This document shows positions 35,335-44,068 of a DNA stretch of 64,000 nt, one piece after another. Made by a program: the position numbers and the translations under genes. Under the pieces are notes generated by a model that had not been told where the DNA came from, did not search any database, and saw only the letters and a program-made list of their open reading frames with translations. Position 1 is the first letter of the stretch. Each line of letters starts with the position of its first letter. Source of the stretch: JAGWBF01 sp965116325 (GTDB lineage Bacteria; Chloroflexota; Dehalococcoidia; Lucifugimonadales; JAGWBF01); NCBI GenBank assembly GCA_965116325.1, contig OZ220675.1, forward strand, positions 1,984,001 through 2,048,000, given 5' to 3'.

Positions 35335-36003
35335 ATGAGCACAGGACAGCGTGGGCTGGCCAACTCCCAGTCAGATGCACAATCGGAGGTTAAGGAGTAC
35401 GTGCCGGACGTAATATGTCGTCATTGCGGTCAGCTAATCAATTTGCCCCGTGAAAGCTATTCCTGGTACGCCGGTGAGGTGACCTGCAGGGAGTGTCAGT
35501 GCACGCTTTACGTTGAAATTGGCGACTACCAGTCGTTGCTCGGAGGGACCCCCATTCCCACCCATCTCCCATTTCCCAACGCCCCTGGAGGGAGGGTGTT
35601 ACGTACCCCTAAGGTTGTCCGCCGCCCCAATGCGTTCCCTATAGACCTTGTACATGGAACAGAGTCAGAAAAGATCCCGGCAGAGGTGAAGGATCCCCTT
35701 AGAACGGCCATTCGGGCCTTTGACGACGAAAGGTACGCGGATGCAGCAGTTCGGTGCAGGGTTGTCATTGAGTCCGCCCTTAGGCAGCAGGGAGTGCAAG
35801 GAAGCACCCCTTCCAGCATGGTTGATGAGGCTACTAGGGACAGGCTTCTTTTTGAGCCCTATGAGAAATATGGGCAAATCATAGTAGCGGCTGGTGGGCA
35901 GGGCGCCCACGCGCCCCGACCACCGATTACCCGCGATAGGGCTTTACTGCTCATCGGGCTAACCGCCGATCTGCTTCGGATGCTCTATGATATTGAAACC
36001 TGA
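35335..36003 (+). CDS. Zinc-ribbon protein with DUF4145-like C-terminus
   Basis: 222 residues. Near residue 30-55 two CxxC pairs (ICRHCGQ and TCRECQC) form a zinc ribbon. The C-terminal third, from LRTAIRAFDDERYADAAVRCRVVIESAL through LLLIGLTADLLRMLYDIET, is the all-helical DUF4145/HEPN-like arrangement seen in mobile-element and restriction-associated proteins. The function is not known. The IS transposase gene follows 100 bp downstream on the same strand, which hints at an accessory region. Confidence 0.6.
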   Translation: MSTGQRGLANSQSDAQSEVKEYVPDVICRHCGQLINLPRESYSWYAGEVTCRECQCTLYVEIGDYQSLLGGTPIPTHLPFPNAPGGRVLRTPKVVRRPNAFPIDLVHGTESEKIPAEVKDPLRTAIRAFDDERYADAAVRCRVVIESALRQQGVQGSTPSSMVDEATRDRLLFEPYEKYGQIIVAAGGQGAHAPRPPITRDRALLLIGLTADLLRMLYDIET

Positions 36004-36044
36004 TGTTCACGGTGTTAGGGTGAGTAAGTAGCCAGTAACATTCG

Positions 36045-36076
36045 GAGCCTGCAAGGGCGGTAACCCGAGCAGGCTC
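36045..36076 (+). other. Hairpin upstream of the transposase gene
   Basis: GAGCCTGC and GCAGGCTC form an 8-bp stem around a 16-base loop that contains an inner GGGCGGTAACCC turn. It could terminate transcription from upstream or limit entry into the transposase message. Confidence 0.45.
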
Positions 36077-36104
36077 CTAAACCACAAGGAAGCGTCCGTT
36101 CCAA

Positions 36105-37349
36105 GTGGCCTTGACTCATTCTACGCAACATGGCTTTGGGCTGCAATCAGGCCCCGCCACTGATCGCAGTGAGCTGGAATGCTCTATAGATTTAGTCACG
36201 GACGCGGCTCAACCCCTTCTTGATCATTTAAAAGAACTACGGCGCAGCGGCAGGCCGGGCTATCCCCCGGAGGCCCTCTGGCGCGCATATGCCGCTTCCT
36301 ACTTCTTGAACCTCCCCCACACCAACGCCCTCATACGCAGGCTCCAAGAAGACGAGAGGCTCCGTAAGCTCTGTGGCTTGGGTGATGTGCTTCCCCACAG
36401 AACCACTTTCAACCGGTTCATCAAGACCCTGAGCCGGCACACCGATTTGCTGGAAGGGGTCCTGAACAGCATCACCGGCGAGCTCCGCAAACGTATCCCC
36501 GACCTGGGCGCTGAGGTGGCGGTGGATTCGACCGCAGTGCGGACCCATGCCAACCCCCATCCACGCAAGCGCGGGCTTTTCGACCCGGAAGCATCATGGA
36601 CTGCCAAGAACAGCGCCCACGCCCCCGAAGGAAAGGAATGGCACTACGGCTACAAGGTCCATATGCTGGCGGACACCGTGCACGGGATTCCCCTGGCACA
36701 GATCGTGACCACCGCAAAGCGCAACGATTCGCCCTACCTGCCCAGGCTTGCCGACAAAGCCCGGTCACAGCTCCCATGGCTGGATATGAAGGTACTCATG
36801 GCCGACAAAGGCTACGATGCTTTCTCGAACCATGAGTACCTTGTGAACAAAGCCATCTTGCCGGTGATTCTGATGAAGAGAGCCCCCAAGACCGCTGCAT
36901 CTTCATCGGGCCTTATCGGGGGCATCTACACAAGCGAGGGCGTCCCGACATGCGTGGGGCAGGTACCGATGGAGTTCGTCCTGACGGACCCGGAGAAGGG
37001 CCACCTTTACCGGTGCCGGGGTTGCCATCTGGCGGACTCCACCAAAGGCATGACTATCCACTGCCATGACACCGTTTGGGAGCACCCATCGACGAACATC
37101 AAGGTTGTGGGCGTTCTCAGCAGGGCAAGCCCGGAATGGAAGGCCCTCTACGCCAAGCGCTGGGGTATCGAGCGCATCTTCAAAAGCATGAAGCAAAGCC
37201 GCCGGCTGGAGGCCCACTGTGTGAAGGGGCTGGGCCAGATCACCCTTCACTCACTGATGTCCACCCTGGCCTACTCAGCAACAGCTCTGGTGAAGGCCCG
37301 GGCCGGGTCCCGCAGGACTATGCGATGGATGGTGGAGAGGGTGGCTTAG
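36105..37349 (+). mobile_element. DDE transposase of an insertion sequence (IS5/IS1182-like)
   Basis: 414 residues with an N-terminal helical DNA-binding region (LRRSGRPGYPPEALWRAYAASYFLN) and a DDE catalytic domain. First D: EVAVDSTAVRTHA; second D: MKVLMADKGYDAFSN; E: KRWGIERIFKSMKQSRRLEAH. An inserted CxxC...H segment (RCRGCHLADSTKGMTIHCHD) lies between the second D and E. The frame is complete and starts with GTG. I found no convincing terminal inverted repeats or target duplication within 150 bp on either side, so the element's ends are undefined and it may be an immobile remnant. Confidence 0.85.
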
Positions 37350-37663
37350 TCCACAGGACACACACGGGGAGCCATGCGAAAACCAGCCATTCGCATCGTT
37401 CTGGGGGCGCACATTTCCTGAGTCCCGATGATTGAGGCCGACGCGCCCATCTGCTCCGATTGGCCCCTAAGCGACCGCCCACTGGATAGGGCCACGGCCG
37501 TATCAGTCAGAAACGTTCGATCGCGGGCAACACGGACACATACATCAAGGGCCGCTCGGCTCTTGTAAAAGAAGCGCAGGTACCAAGGTGGCGGAACCAA
37601 GATATAGCCATCGGGCACCCCGTCATCGGGGATCGGGAAGGTGGGCTGCTTGATCTTCGGCAT
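37346..37663 (-). CDS. Hypothetical small protein
   Basis: 105 residues. The ATG at 37663 has AAAGGAG seven bases upstream, and the first 60 residues (MPKIKQPTFPIPDDGVPDGY, then ILVPPPWYLRFFYKSRAAL) look like genuine coding sequence. The C-terminal 30 residues run over the end of the transposase gene, so the original C-terminus may have been replaced when the IS arrived. I recognise no family. Confidence 0.45.
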   Translation of the reverse strand: MPKIKQPTFPIPDDGVPDGYILVPPPWYLRFFYKSRAALDVCVRVARDRTFLTDTAVALSSGRSLRGQSEQMGASASIIGTQEMCAPRTMRMAGFRMAPRVCPVD

Positions 37664-37764
37664 CGGAGCTCCTTTTCTCCCAGGAACCCGAACCTGCCGA
37701 TTTGCAATATTTATCCGCAGTGTGATATGGTTAATTTGCGTGGACCATATCATGGATTCATGGG

Positions 37765-37786
37765 GCCGCCGATTTCTCTCGGCGGT
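37765..37786. other. Short stem-loop
   Basis: CCGCCGA and TCGGCGG form a 7-bp stem with a 6-base loop (TTTCTC). It stands 28 bp from a longer palindrome and may assist in separating transcripts. Confidence 0.35.
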
Positions 37787-37813
37787 CTTATGCATTCTAA
37801 GGGATATCTGAGT

Positions 37814-37857
37814 TGTATGGAAAGGCCCCGGTTTCGAAACCGGGGCCTTTCCATACA
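37814..37857 (-). terminator. 44-bp perfect palindrome, likely terminator of the protease-like gene
   Basis: The sequence from 37814 to 37857 is its own reverse complement, centred on GTTTCGAAAC with flanking GGCCCCG and CCGGGGCC blocks. It lies 27 bp after the end of the collagen-like lipoprotein gene and between it and the small ORF. There is no T run on either side, so it may instead be an element end or cruciform. Confidence 0.5.
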
Positions 37858-37883
37858 TAGACGGTGGCAGCGCTGCTTGGAGA

Positions 37884-39311
37884 CTAAGCGCAGCCGGTCA
37901 GCCGTTCATAGTTTGTGGCGAACCCTGTCACATCGAAGAGCTCCACAACCTGGATTCCTTGGCCAGACACTTCGATGCGCAGAATGGCTTGCTGAGATTC
38001 TGCGGCACGCATGAGTTCTATGATGGGACCCGCTGCAGCCGACCCCCGAAAGTGTAGGGAGTTGCTCAGAACGCCAACTGCCCCCGCACGGAACTCAACT
38101 GACTCACTTGTTCCAAAGCTGACTGTCATGGTCATGCCAGAAGTCGGGAAGCTTGTGCCATCATCGGCGTAGAACGCAAAGCGAGCGCCTCCAAGGTCTG
38201 CTGTGCAGCTAACCGATACGTACCGGCCAAAAGACACAAGAATACTGTTGCGACTCCCCTCACTATGCAGAGTTAGCAGCTGGTTCTCTGACTCAAAGTC
38301 CACGCAGTTGGCGTATCCACCAGGACAATCCGGTCCAAAATATGTCCAATGGCCCGTGACAGCCGGGCTAACCGGGACGGGAGTTGCGACTGGTCGAGAT
38401 GCACCGAAGTCCCATCCCACTAAATCAGCTGCATAGACGAAGGGATCATCTATCCCAACAAGGTCTATGAAGCCGATGGCCTCTCCGTCGCCGTTCACCA
38501 ATGGAGACCCGCTGCTGCCCGAATCTGCGGATAGGTCAGCGACGATGTAGTGAATGCCGCTGGTGCTGGTCCCCCATGTTGCACGACCGGATACGACGCC
38601 TTGGGTCGCTAGGTACACATCCAAATCAAGGAGATTCTCCGCATAGCCATAGGAAGCTACGGGCTCCCCGATGTCCACCGCTCGCGCAATTGGGATTGGC
38701 TTCGTGGCGACCGTCCCTGATGCCGGCACAAGGAGCGCCGCCTGGATTCCGGTCTCGACTGCCGACACTCTGTACTCGCGAGAGCGCCCCTGGGAGTCAA
38801 TGACACTGATGCCCAGGAGGGAGCCCCCTTCAGCGAAATCTTGGATCACATGAGAGGCCGTGATCACGGTGCCCCTCCCATTAACAAAGAACCCACTGGC
38901 GCAAAGGTATTCGCCTTCGGTGGTGCGTACCTTCACGCACACCACACTCTCACGCACTTGCTCCGCCACTTCGCGGAAGTCGGAGGCTGGCGCCCCCGGT
39001 AATCCTTGTGCGCCTTGTCGTCCAGTCTGCCCGGGTTCGCCCTGCGGACCTCTTACACCGGAAGGGCCTAGAGCCCCTCGTTGTCCTTGAGCGCCCCGCT
39101 CGCCCTGTTCCCCCTGTGGACCCTGCGGTCCCGTCGCTCCCCGTTCACCGGGAGGCCCTGTCTCCCCCGGCCCCCCCTGCTGTCCGGGTACGCCCTGTTC
39201 CCCCTGTGGACCCTGCGGCCCGGGAGGACCTTCAATACATCCTGTTGCTGCCACCATTAGCAGTGCAGCTAGAACGATCCCTATTCCGAGCAACCTCGGC
39301 AAAACAAACAT
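37884..39311 (-). CDS. Lipoprotein with collagen-like repeats and a trypsin-like domain
   Basis: 475 residues from the ATG at 39311 (AAGGGGG in front). A signal peptide ends in a lipobox with C25 (MVAATGC). Residues 28-107 are Gly-X-Y collagen-like repeats (GPQGPQGEQG). Residues 110-320 resemble HtrA/trypsin serine proteases: H154 in TASHVIQDF and S267 in DSGSSGSPLVNGDG. The catalytic Asp is not evident: where D-x-A-L is expected the protein has GIQAALLV, so it may be inactive or use another acid. Residues 330-475 form a Cys-containing beta-rich domain of unknown type. It is likely surface-anchored and fibrous. Confidence 0.8.
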   Translation of the reverse strand: MFVLPRLLGIGIVLAALLMVAATGCIEGPPGPQGPQGEQGVPGQQGGPGETGPPGERGATGPQGPQGEQGERGAQGQRGALGPSGVRGPQGEPGQTGRQGAQGLPGAPASDFREVAEQVRESVVCVKVRTTEGEYLCASGFFVNGRGTVITASHVIQDFAEGGSLLGISVIDSQGRSREYRVSAVETGIQAALLVPASGTVATKPIPIARAVDIGEPVASYGYAENLLDLDVYLATQGVVSGRATWGTSTSGIHYIVADLSADSGSSGSPLVNGDGEAIGFIDLVGIDDPFVYAADLVGWDFGASRPVATPVPVSPAVTGHWTYFGPDCPGGYANCVDFESENQLLTLHSEGSRNSILVSFGRYVSVSCTADLGGARFAFYADDGTSFPTSGMTMTVSFGTSESVEFRAGAVGVLSNSLHFRGSAAAGPIIELMRAAESQQAILRIEVSGQGIQVVELFDVTGFATNYERLTGCA

Positions 39312-39502
39312 GGTGCCCCCTTGCATGAGTCGTCTGGGTAATTGCGAGCTACCGTCCACGCGCACAGAGGCAAGGAGGGCATGTTGCCCATCCAACCCAA
39401 TCACTGTACGCAGTGGTGAAGGGGTAGCTCGCAGGAGGCAGACTACCATAGAACGAAAGGGATATCCACTAACGGGTAGCGTCTACTCTACAAATAAGGG
39501 GT

Positions 39503-39524
39503 GGGGGACTTTTGCACTTCTCTC
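39503..39524 (-). repeat. 22-bp dispersed repeat, copy 2 (inverted)
   Basis: Reverse complement of the 22-bp sequence at 35226-35247, with no mismatch. Confidence 0.7.
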
Positions 39525-39603
39525 GTACAGGTAGGAAGGTTTGACTGGGGCCCACTCCCTTCCTAAAATTGCGCATACCCATGACCGCACCAGGCGCTAC
39601 CCC

Positions 39604-40089
39604 ATGAGCTTCACCGATGTCCTTCTCCTGGCTATCAGGTGGCTCCATGCGATTGCGGCTGTGGCGTGGGTCGGAGGCGGAATCTTCTACTTTCTGGTCC
39701 TCAGGCCGTCCATCAGGGCTTCGGCCTCCCAGGGTGTGCCGGGCTATGCCGAAGCCGGGAGGCGGTTCCGGCATCTTGTGGGAACCGCCATGGCAGTGCT
39801 CATCATCACCGGGGCGGTCCTGACGATAAGCCGCCTTACCTCGGAGTATGCGGGCCTTCCCTACGTTGTTGTGCTTGCCATCAAGGTTGGCATGGCCCTG
39901 TACATGTTCTACCTTGCCAGGTTCCACCTGAGGCCCGGTAGAATAGATGAGGTTGACCATGGGGCAGGATGGGTCCGGAAGGGATACCGGATAGCCACCG
40001 GGACGACCACGGTTCTGGTGCTGGGGGTAATCGTGTTCCTGCTGGCAGACATCCTGGCCAGCTTGGTAGAGCAGAGCCTGAAGTCCTAG
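39604..40089 (+). CDS. CopD-like copper resistance/DUF2269-type membrane protein
   Basis: 161 residues with four membrane helices. The first contains IRWLHAIAAVAWVGGGIFYFLVLRPS, where the conserved H and GG fit the CopD family, the second LVGTAMAVLIITGAVLTISRL, the third YVVVLAIKVGMALYMFYLARF and the last LVLGVIVFLLADILASL. CopD proteins handle copper or haem in the membrane. The ATG at 39604 is used because the conserved first helix begins a few residues later; the frame extends upstream to 39541. The Trm112-like gene follows after 54 bp. Confidence 0.8.
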   Translation: MSFTDVLLLAIRWLHAIAAVAWVGGGIFYFLVLRPSIRASASQGVPGYAEAGRRFRHLVGTAMAVLIITGAVLTISRLTSEYAGLPYVVVLAIKVGMALYMFYLARFHLRPGRIDEVDHGAGWVRKGYRIATGTTTVLVLGVIVFLLADILASLVEQSLKS

Positions 40090-40143
40090 CCACGCAAGAG
40101 CCTTGGAGTTTGGTGTGGGCTGGACGAGACGCAGGAAGGGCTG

Positions 40144-40338
40144 ATGCGTAAAGAGCTGATGGAAATTCTGGCATGTCCCCTCTGCAAGGGGGAGTTGGAG
40201 CTTCGCGCAGACGAAGAGGATGGAGAGGAGGTCCTTACGGGGTCTCTGTATTGTGGAAGCTGCCCAGAGGAGTATCCTATAGTGGACTCTGTCCCCAACT
40301 TCCTGCCTGCGGAAATGCGGCCGGGGAAGGCTGAATGA
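40144..40338 (+). CDS. Trm112-family protein
   Basis: A 64-residue zinc-ribbon protein: MEILACPLCKGELEL, then LYCGSCPEEYPIVDSVPNFL. The two CxxC pairs and the YPIVDSVPNFLP ending are the family signature. Trm112 proteins stabilise partner methyltransferases or act alone in bacteria with unknown partners. GGAAGGG lies just before the ATG. It is likely co-transcribed with the CopD-like gene. Confidence 0.9.
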   Translation: MRKELMEILACPLCKGELELRADEEDGEEVLTGSLYCGSCPEEYPIVDSVPNFLPAEMRPGKAE

Positions 40339-40507
40339 AGCTCGTAAAAAATCTGTATGGAGAGCTACATTTCAGACCTTGACATAGGCAAAAGGTTCCC
40401 ACTATGATTGTCGTTGACCTTGCGCCTAGCAAAGCTATGTGGCAAGCTTTAGAAGCTGAAGTCAGTGCTGTTGGCACCAGTGTGATGATGTGGACTAAGG
40501 AGGTCTG

Positions 40508-40930
40508 ATGAAACTCTTTCTCCGGAGCAAGCTGGCGGCGTTAGTTCTTGTAATTAGCTTAGTTTCAGTCATAACAGGCGTTGCGCTGGCGTCAAGCAGC
40601 TCTTCCCCCTCCAACCAGGTACTTACGAGTTCGGTGATTTCGATCACCCCATTGCCCCTTGAGGTACCTGAAGGTGGCAGGCTCGATGTACTCGGGGCAG
40701 GCTTCACTCCCCTGGAACTCGTCCTGATAGAGATCTTCACGGGAGAAGATGAGACGATTGTCATAGATGGTGGCAGGGCCAACTTCGCGGGCGCCTTCCG
40801 TGCCAGCATATCTGAGCTGCCCTCCAGCCTCGAAGCAGGGCTTTACACCATCAAGGCCAGGACGGTGGGTTCGACCCATGCAGCGAGCGCGCCACTGGAG
40901 GTCTGCGTAAGCTCCGATGGCAAGTGCTAG
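40508..40930 (+). CDS. Small secreted protein with an immunoglobulin-like (IPT-type) fold
   Basis: 140 residues. A signal peptide (MKLFLRSKLAALVLVISLVS, cleavage near ALA-SS) precedes about 95 residues of beta-strand pattern: SVISITPLPLEVPEGGRLDV, then LGAGFTPLELVLIEIF and AGLYTIKARTVGSTHAASAPLEV, similar to IPT/TIG or Ig-like modules. Two Cys lie in the C-terminal tail (VCVSSDGKC). AAGGAGG precedes the start and a strong hairpin follows the gene. The role is unknown. Confidence 0.65.
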   Translation: MKLFLRSKLAALVLVISLVSVITGVALASSSSSPSNQVLTSSVISITPLPLEVPEGGRLDVLGAGFTPLELVLIEIFTGEDETIVIDGGRANFAGAFRASISELPSSLEAGLYTIKARTVGSTHAASAPLEVCVSSDGKC

Positions 40931-40984
40931 CTGCCTATAGGGGCATGAACCCGGCGAACTTCTGAACCAACTGAGTCCGAATAG

Positions 40985-41021
40985 AAAGAGCTAGGCTGCA
41001 AATGCAAGCCTAGCTCTTTTT
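40985..41021. terminator. Bidirectional rho-independent terminator
   Basis: A 13-bp perfect stem (AAAGAGCTAGGCT and complement) with a 9-base loop, followed by T's on the plus strand and TTTCTAT on the minus strand. It lies between convergent genes ending at 40930 and 41039. Confidence 0.9.
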
Positions 41022-41038
41022 GTTGCCTCTGCGACTCG

Positions 41039-42253
41039 TTAGTTCCTGGCAGGGAGATTGCGCTTTAGCTTAAGCTTGTTGATCCTCCTGCCGAAGAGGG
41101 AGATGACCTCGATGGTCAGTCCGTCCAGCGAGACCTGGTCTCCTACCTCCGGCATCTTGCCGAGAGAGCTGTAAACCAGGCCACCAACCGTATCCACATC
41201 ATCATGGTCGATGGCGGTGGACATCAGGTCCGAGATGTAGTTGATGGTAACTCGAGCATCGACCACGATCTCACCGTTGGGCAACGGCACTACCCGAGGT
41301 TCCATGCTGCGTGAGAACTCGTCCTCGATTTCGCCCACTATCTCTTCGATCAGGTCCTCCAGGGTCAGCAGTCCCTCCACACCGCCATATTCGTCAACAA
41401 CTATGGCCATCTGGAGGTGCTTTTCCTGCAGCTCTCTCAGAAGGTCGTCCAGCAGCTTCGATTCGGGGATGAAGTAGGCAGGCTTGATTATGGACAAGAG
41501 GGAAGAATTCTCCTCGGAAGCAACCAGGTACCGTAGCAGGTCCCGGGAATAGACCACCCCAAGGACCTGGTCGATGGTCTCTTCATAGACAGGAAGGCGA
41601 CTATGGCCATGCTCCAGCATCTTGGACGCAACTTCGGACAGGGGCGACTCAACCTCTACGGCGATGATATCGATCCTGGGCACCATTACACTCTTGACCG
41701 AGGCTTCGTCCATCTTCAGGATGGAGCGGATCATCGAGCGCTCCCTCAGGTCCAGCTTGGCTTGGTCCTCCTCGGTGATAACCACCGGCGGCGGGATGAG
41801 CGCCTCGGAGCCGTTGGAGTCGTTCTGTGCACTGTTGGTGTCCATCGGCTCGGGGATCCGTTGGAGACGTCCTTTGCCCGGAATCAGCCTGAGAATGACA
41901 ATTTGCACTGGCATTTGCAGCGTGTACGCCGCCCTGGGAAACCGATTTGCCACTGCTCGAGCGCCCCAACCAGCGGCTAGAACAAGGACGAGGAGGCCCA
42001 GTGTGGACGGCGCCTGCACCGCCAGGGCTGTGGCTTCCAGGCGCACCAGAAGGACCTGGAGGGCTACGACCATGGCGATCAGGCTGGCATAGCTGATCAC
42101 CTGGTGGAGGGATCGTAGATAAGAAAGTTGGGTTGAAGCGAAGGAGGGGGGGTCGTCAAGCCGACGATATACAGAAGAGGCTGCGCTCGCGTACAAGAAG
42201 ACCAGCAGACCAGCCGCCAGCGATAAACTAGGTTCTATGGTGCTACTATCCAA
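41039..42253 (-). CDS. CBS/CorC-domain membrane protein (CNNM/hemolysin-type)
   Basis: 404 residues. Two or three N-terminal membrane segments (to about residue 120) precede a CBS pair (IRSILKMDEASVKSVMVPRIDIIAV, then GHSRLPVYEETIDQVLGVVYSRDLL and MAIVVDEYGGVEGLLTLEDLIEEIVGEIEDEF) and a CorC_HlyC domain at the end (DTVGGLVYSSLGKMPEVGDQV). Proteins of this kind regulate magnesium/cobalt efflux. The N-terminal membrane part is shorter and less conserved than the DUF21 domain of the paralogue at 58061. It starts with TTG at 42253. The glmU gene follows upstream, 54 bp away, on the same strand. Confidence 0.85.
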   Translation of the reverse strand: MDSSTIEPSLSLAAGLLVFLYASAASSVYRRLDDPPSFASTQLSYLRSLHQVISYASLIAMVVALQVLLVRLEATALAVQAPSTLGLLVLVLAAGWGARAVANRFPRAAYTLQMPVQIVILRLIPGKGRLQRIPEPMDTNSAQNDSNGSEALIPPPVVITEEDQAKLDLRERSMIRSILKMDEASVKSVMVPRIDIIAVEVESPLSEVASKMLEHGHSRLPVYEETIDQVLGVVYSRDLLRYLVASEENSSLLSIIKPAYFIPESKLLDDLLRELQEKHLQMAIVVDEYGGVEGLLTLEDLIEEIVGEIEDEFSRSMEPRVVPLPNGEIVVDARVTINYISDLMSTAIDHDDVDTVGGLVYSSLGKMPEVGDQVSLDGLTIEVISLFGRRINKLKLKRNLPARN

Positions 42254-42307
42254 TCCTTACGACTTGCTGCCCAAGTACCCGGGTGTGGGCAGGGGATTCC
42301 CGCAGGG

Positions 42308-43672
42308 TCATCCAGGCCCGGCGGGTTTCTTCCGCGTCCCCACGATTCTAGCAGGTACACCCACAGCTAGTCCAGACGGGGGCACATCGTGGGTGACCAC
42401 CGCTCCGGCTCCGGTAACCGCGCCGGGACCCACATCCACCGGGGCTACCAGCATGGTGTCCGAGCCGATGAAGGCATTATCCCCTATGGTGGTGTTGTGC
42501 TTTGACTCGCCATCGTAGTTGCATGTGACCGTTCCCGCACCCAGGTTCACGCCTTCTCCGACCGTTGCGTCGCCGACATAGCCGAAGTGGCCCATTGCCG
42601 TCCCCTGGCCCAGCCGGCTGTTCTTGATCTCGGCAAAGGTACCCACGTGTACACCCTCTTCCAGGTGGGTGCCCGGCCTCAGGTGGCAGTAGGGGCCTAC
42701 GGACACATCGGACTCCACCACAGCTTCGGTAACGAAGGACGCCACCACCCGACACCGGTCGCCAATCTGGGAGTCCTTGATTGTGCTGCCCGGACCAAGG
42801 GTGCAGTCCTCCCCCACTGTGGATTCTCCCAGGACCATTGTGTTGGGATAGATGACTGTGTCCTGCCCCAGCCGGACATCGGCGTCCAGAAAGGTGGTCC
42901 TGGGGTCGATCATGGTTACGCCCTCGTCCATCCAGCGCTGGCGAATGCGCTCCCGCATAACCCCTTCGGCCAGGGCAAGTTGGGAGCGGGTGTTGACGCC
43001 GAGGAGCTCGGTGGGTTCGTCTAGCAGCAGGCTTCCCACCCCAGTGCCTTGCCCGTAGGCAGCAGAGACCAGGGAGGTGATGAACATCTCACCCGATTCC
43101 GACGGCTGAACTCTGGGTAGGTTGTCCCAAAGCCAGGATGCCTCGAAGCAGTAGGCCCCGCCGTTGCACTCCCATGCTCCAAGCTCTGCCTCGCCCAAGT
43201 CCCTGGTTTCCACGATGTCGCAGATGTTCCCCTCAGCATCTCGCAAGACCCTGCCCATCCCTTCGGCGGGGCTAGAGGCGGCAGTCAGCAGGGTTATGCC
43301 AACGCCCTGGGCGATGTGCTGGGAGAGCATCTTGGCCAAGGTGCTCGACTTGACCAGGGGAAGGTCCCCGTTTATCACCAGGATATGGTCGGCCTGACCC
43401 TGCAGGGCTTGGGCAGCGCAGCCCAAGGCGTGACCTGTGCCCAGGGGCTGCTCCTGTACCACGTTTCGAATGCTCAGGTCCGATGGGCGCTCCGGGCCGC
43501 CCCAGTCTTTGGCTACCACCAGGACAACCTGGCCGATGCCGGCGCCTGCGAGGGCATCCAGGGTGAAGCTGAGGAGCTCCCGTCCGCACATGGGTAGCAT
43601 CAGCTTGGGCACCTTGGACTTCATTCGTGTGCCCTTGCCCGCAGCCAACACCACGCCGGCCCAATTTGTCAT
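42308..43672 (-). CDS. glmU: Bifunctional GlcNAc-1-phosphate uridyltransferase / GlcN-1-phosphate acetyltransferase
   Basis: 454 residues; makes UDP-GlcNAc for peptidoglycan and surface polysaccharide. The N-terminal pyrophosphorylase half begins VVLAAGKGTRMKSKVPKLML and contains QEQPLGTGHAL and VINGDLPL. The C-terminal half is a left-handed beta helix of hexapeptide repeats with the acetyltransferase end: NLGAGTVTCNYDGESKHNTTIGDNAFIGSDTMLVAPV. The order is as in GlmU rather than separate enzymes. It starts with ATG at 43672. Confidence 0.95.
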   Translation of the reverse strand: MTNWAGVVLAAGKGTRMKSKVPKLMLPMCGRELLSFTLDALAGAGIGQVVLVVAKDWGGPERPSDLSIRNVVQEQPLGTGHALGCAAQALQGQADHILVINGDLPLVKSSTLAKMLSQHIAQGVGITLLTAASSPAEGMGRVLRDAEGNICDIVETRDLGEAELGAWECNGGAYCFEASWLWDNLPRVQPSESGEMFITSLVSAAYGQGTGVGSLLLDEPTELLGVNTRSQLALAEGVMRERIRQRWMDEGVTMIDPRTTFLDADVRLGQDTVIYPNTMVLGESTVGEDCTLGPGSTIKDSQIGDRCRVVASFVTEAVVESDVSVGPYCHLRPGTHLEEGVHVGTFAEIKNSRLGQGTAMGHFGYVGDATVGEGVNLGAGTVTCNYDGESKHNTTIGDNAFIGSDTMLVAPVDVGPGAVTGAGAVVTHDVPPSGLAVGVPARIVGTRKKPAGPG

Positions 43673-43878
43673 TCCAACACCCGTTTCAGGCTCCCCGGAG
43701 GGCGGATGAGTCCAGTGTCTAGGGGTTCAATGGTAATTGAGGCGGAAGATGCCGGTCAAGGAAGCTTCGGCCATAACCTGAACGTCGAGTACCTCGTCGA
43801 CGCAGTCTCCAAGGCGATCGTTTCGGCGTAGCTGCCCTTGTTGTGGCAGGGGGCTGATGATATGCTTCTTGGGCACGT
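43673..43878. other. Intergenic region upstream of tRNA-Arg
   Basis: About 205 bp with no gene or recognised signal. A short minus-strand open frame (43727-43954) runs across it into the tRNA and is not taken as coding. Confidence 0.4.
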
Positions 43879-43953
43879 GCCCCCGTAGCTCAGAGGATAG
43901 AGCGCTGGCCTCCGGAGCCAGGCGCGGGAGTTCGAGTCTCCCCGGGGGTACCA
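43879..43953 (+). tRNA. tRNA-Arg (anticodon CCG)
   Basis: A 75-nt cloverleaf including an encoded CCA end: acceptor GCCCCCG/CGGGGGT, anticodon stem CTGGC/GCCAG with loop CTCCGGA (anticodon CCG), T stem GGGAG/CTCCC with TTCGAGT. A decayed copy of its 3' half lies at 44518-44560. Confidence 0.93.
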
Positions 43954-44068
43954 CTCCTGAAACTGTAGTGAACCATTACCCTTCCCATTCGGATCCCCCG
44001 GGTCGACTTTGCCTCGGCTATGACCCCGGAGTAGCGGGGCCAGGATCTATACCGACGGAGCAAACGCT

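Noticed and set aside
36004..37520. Complete insertion sequence with terminal repeats
   Set aside because: I could not find matching inverted ends or a target duplication, so only the transposase gene is called.
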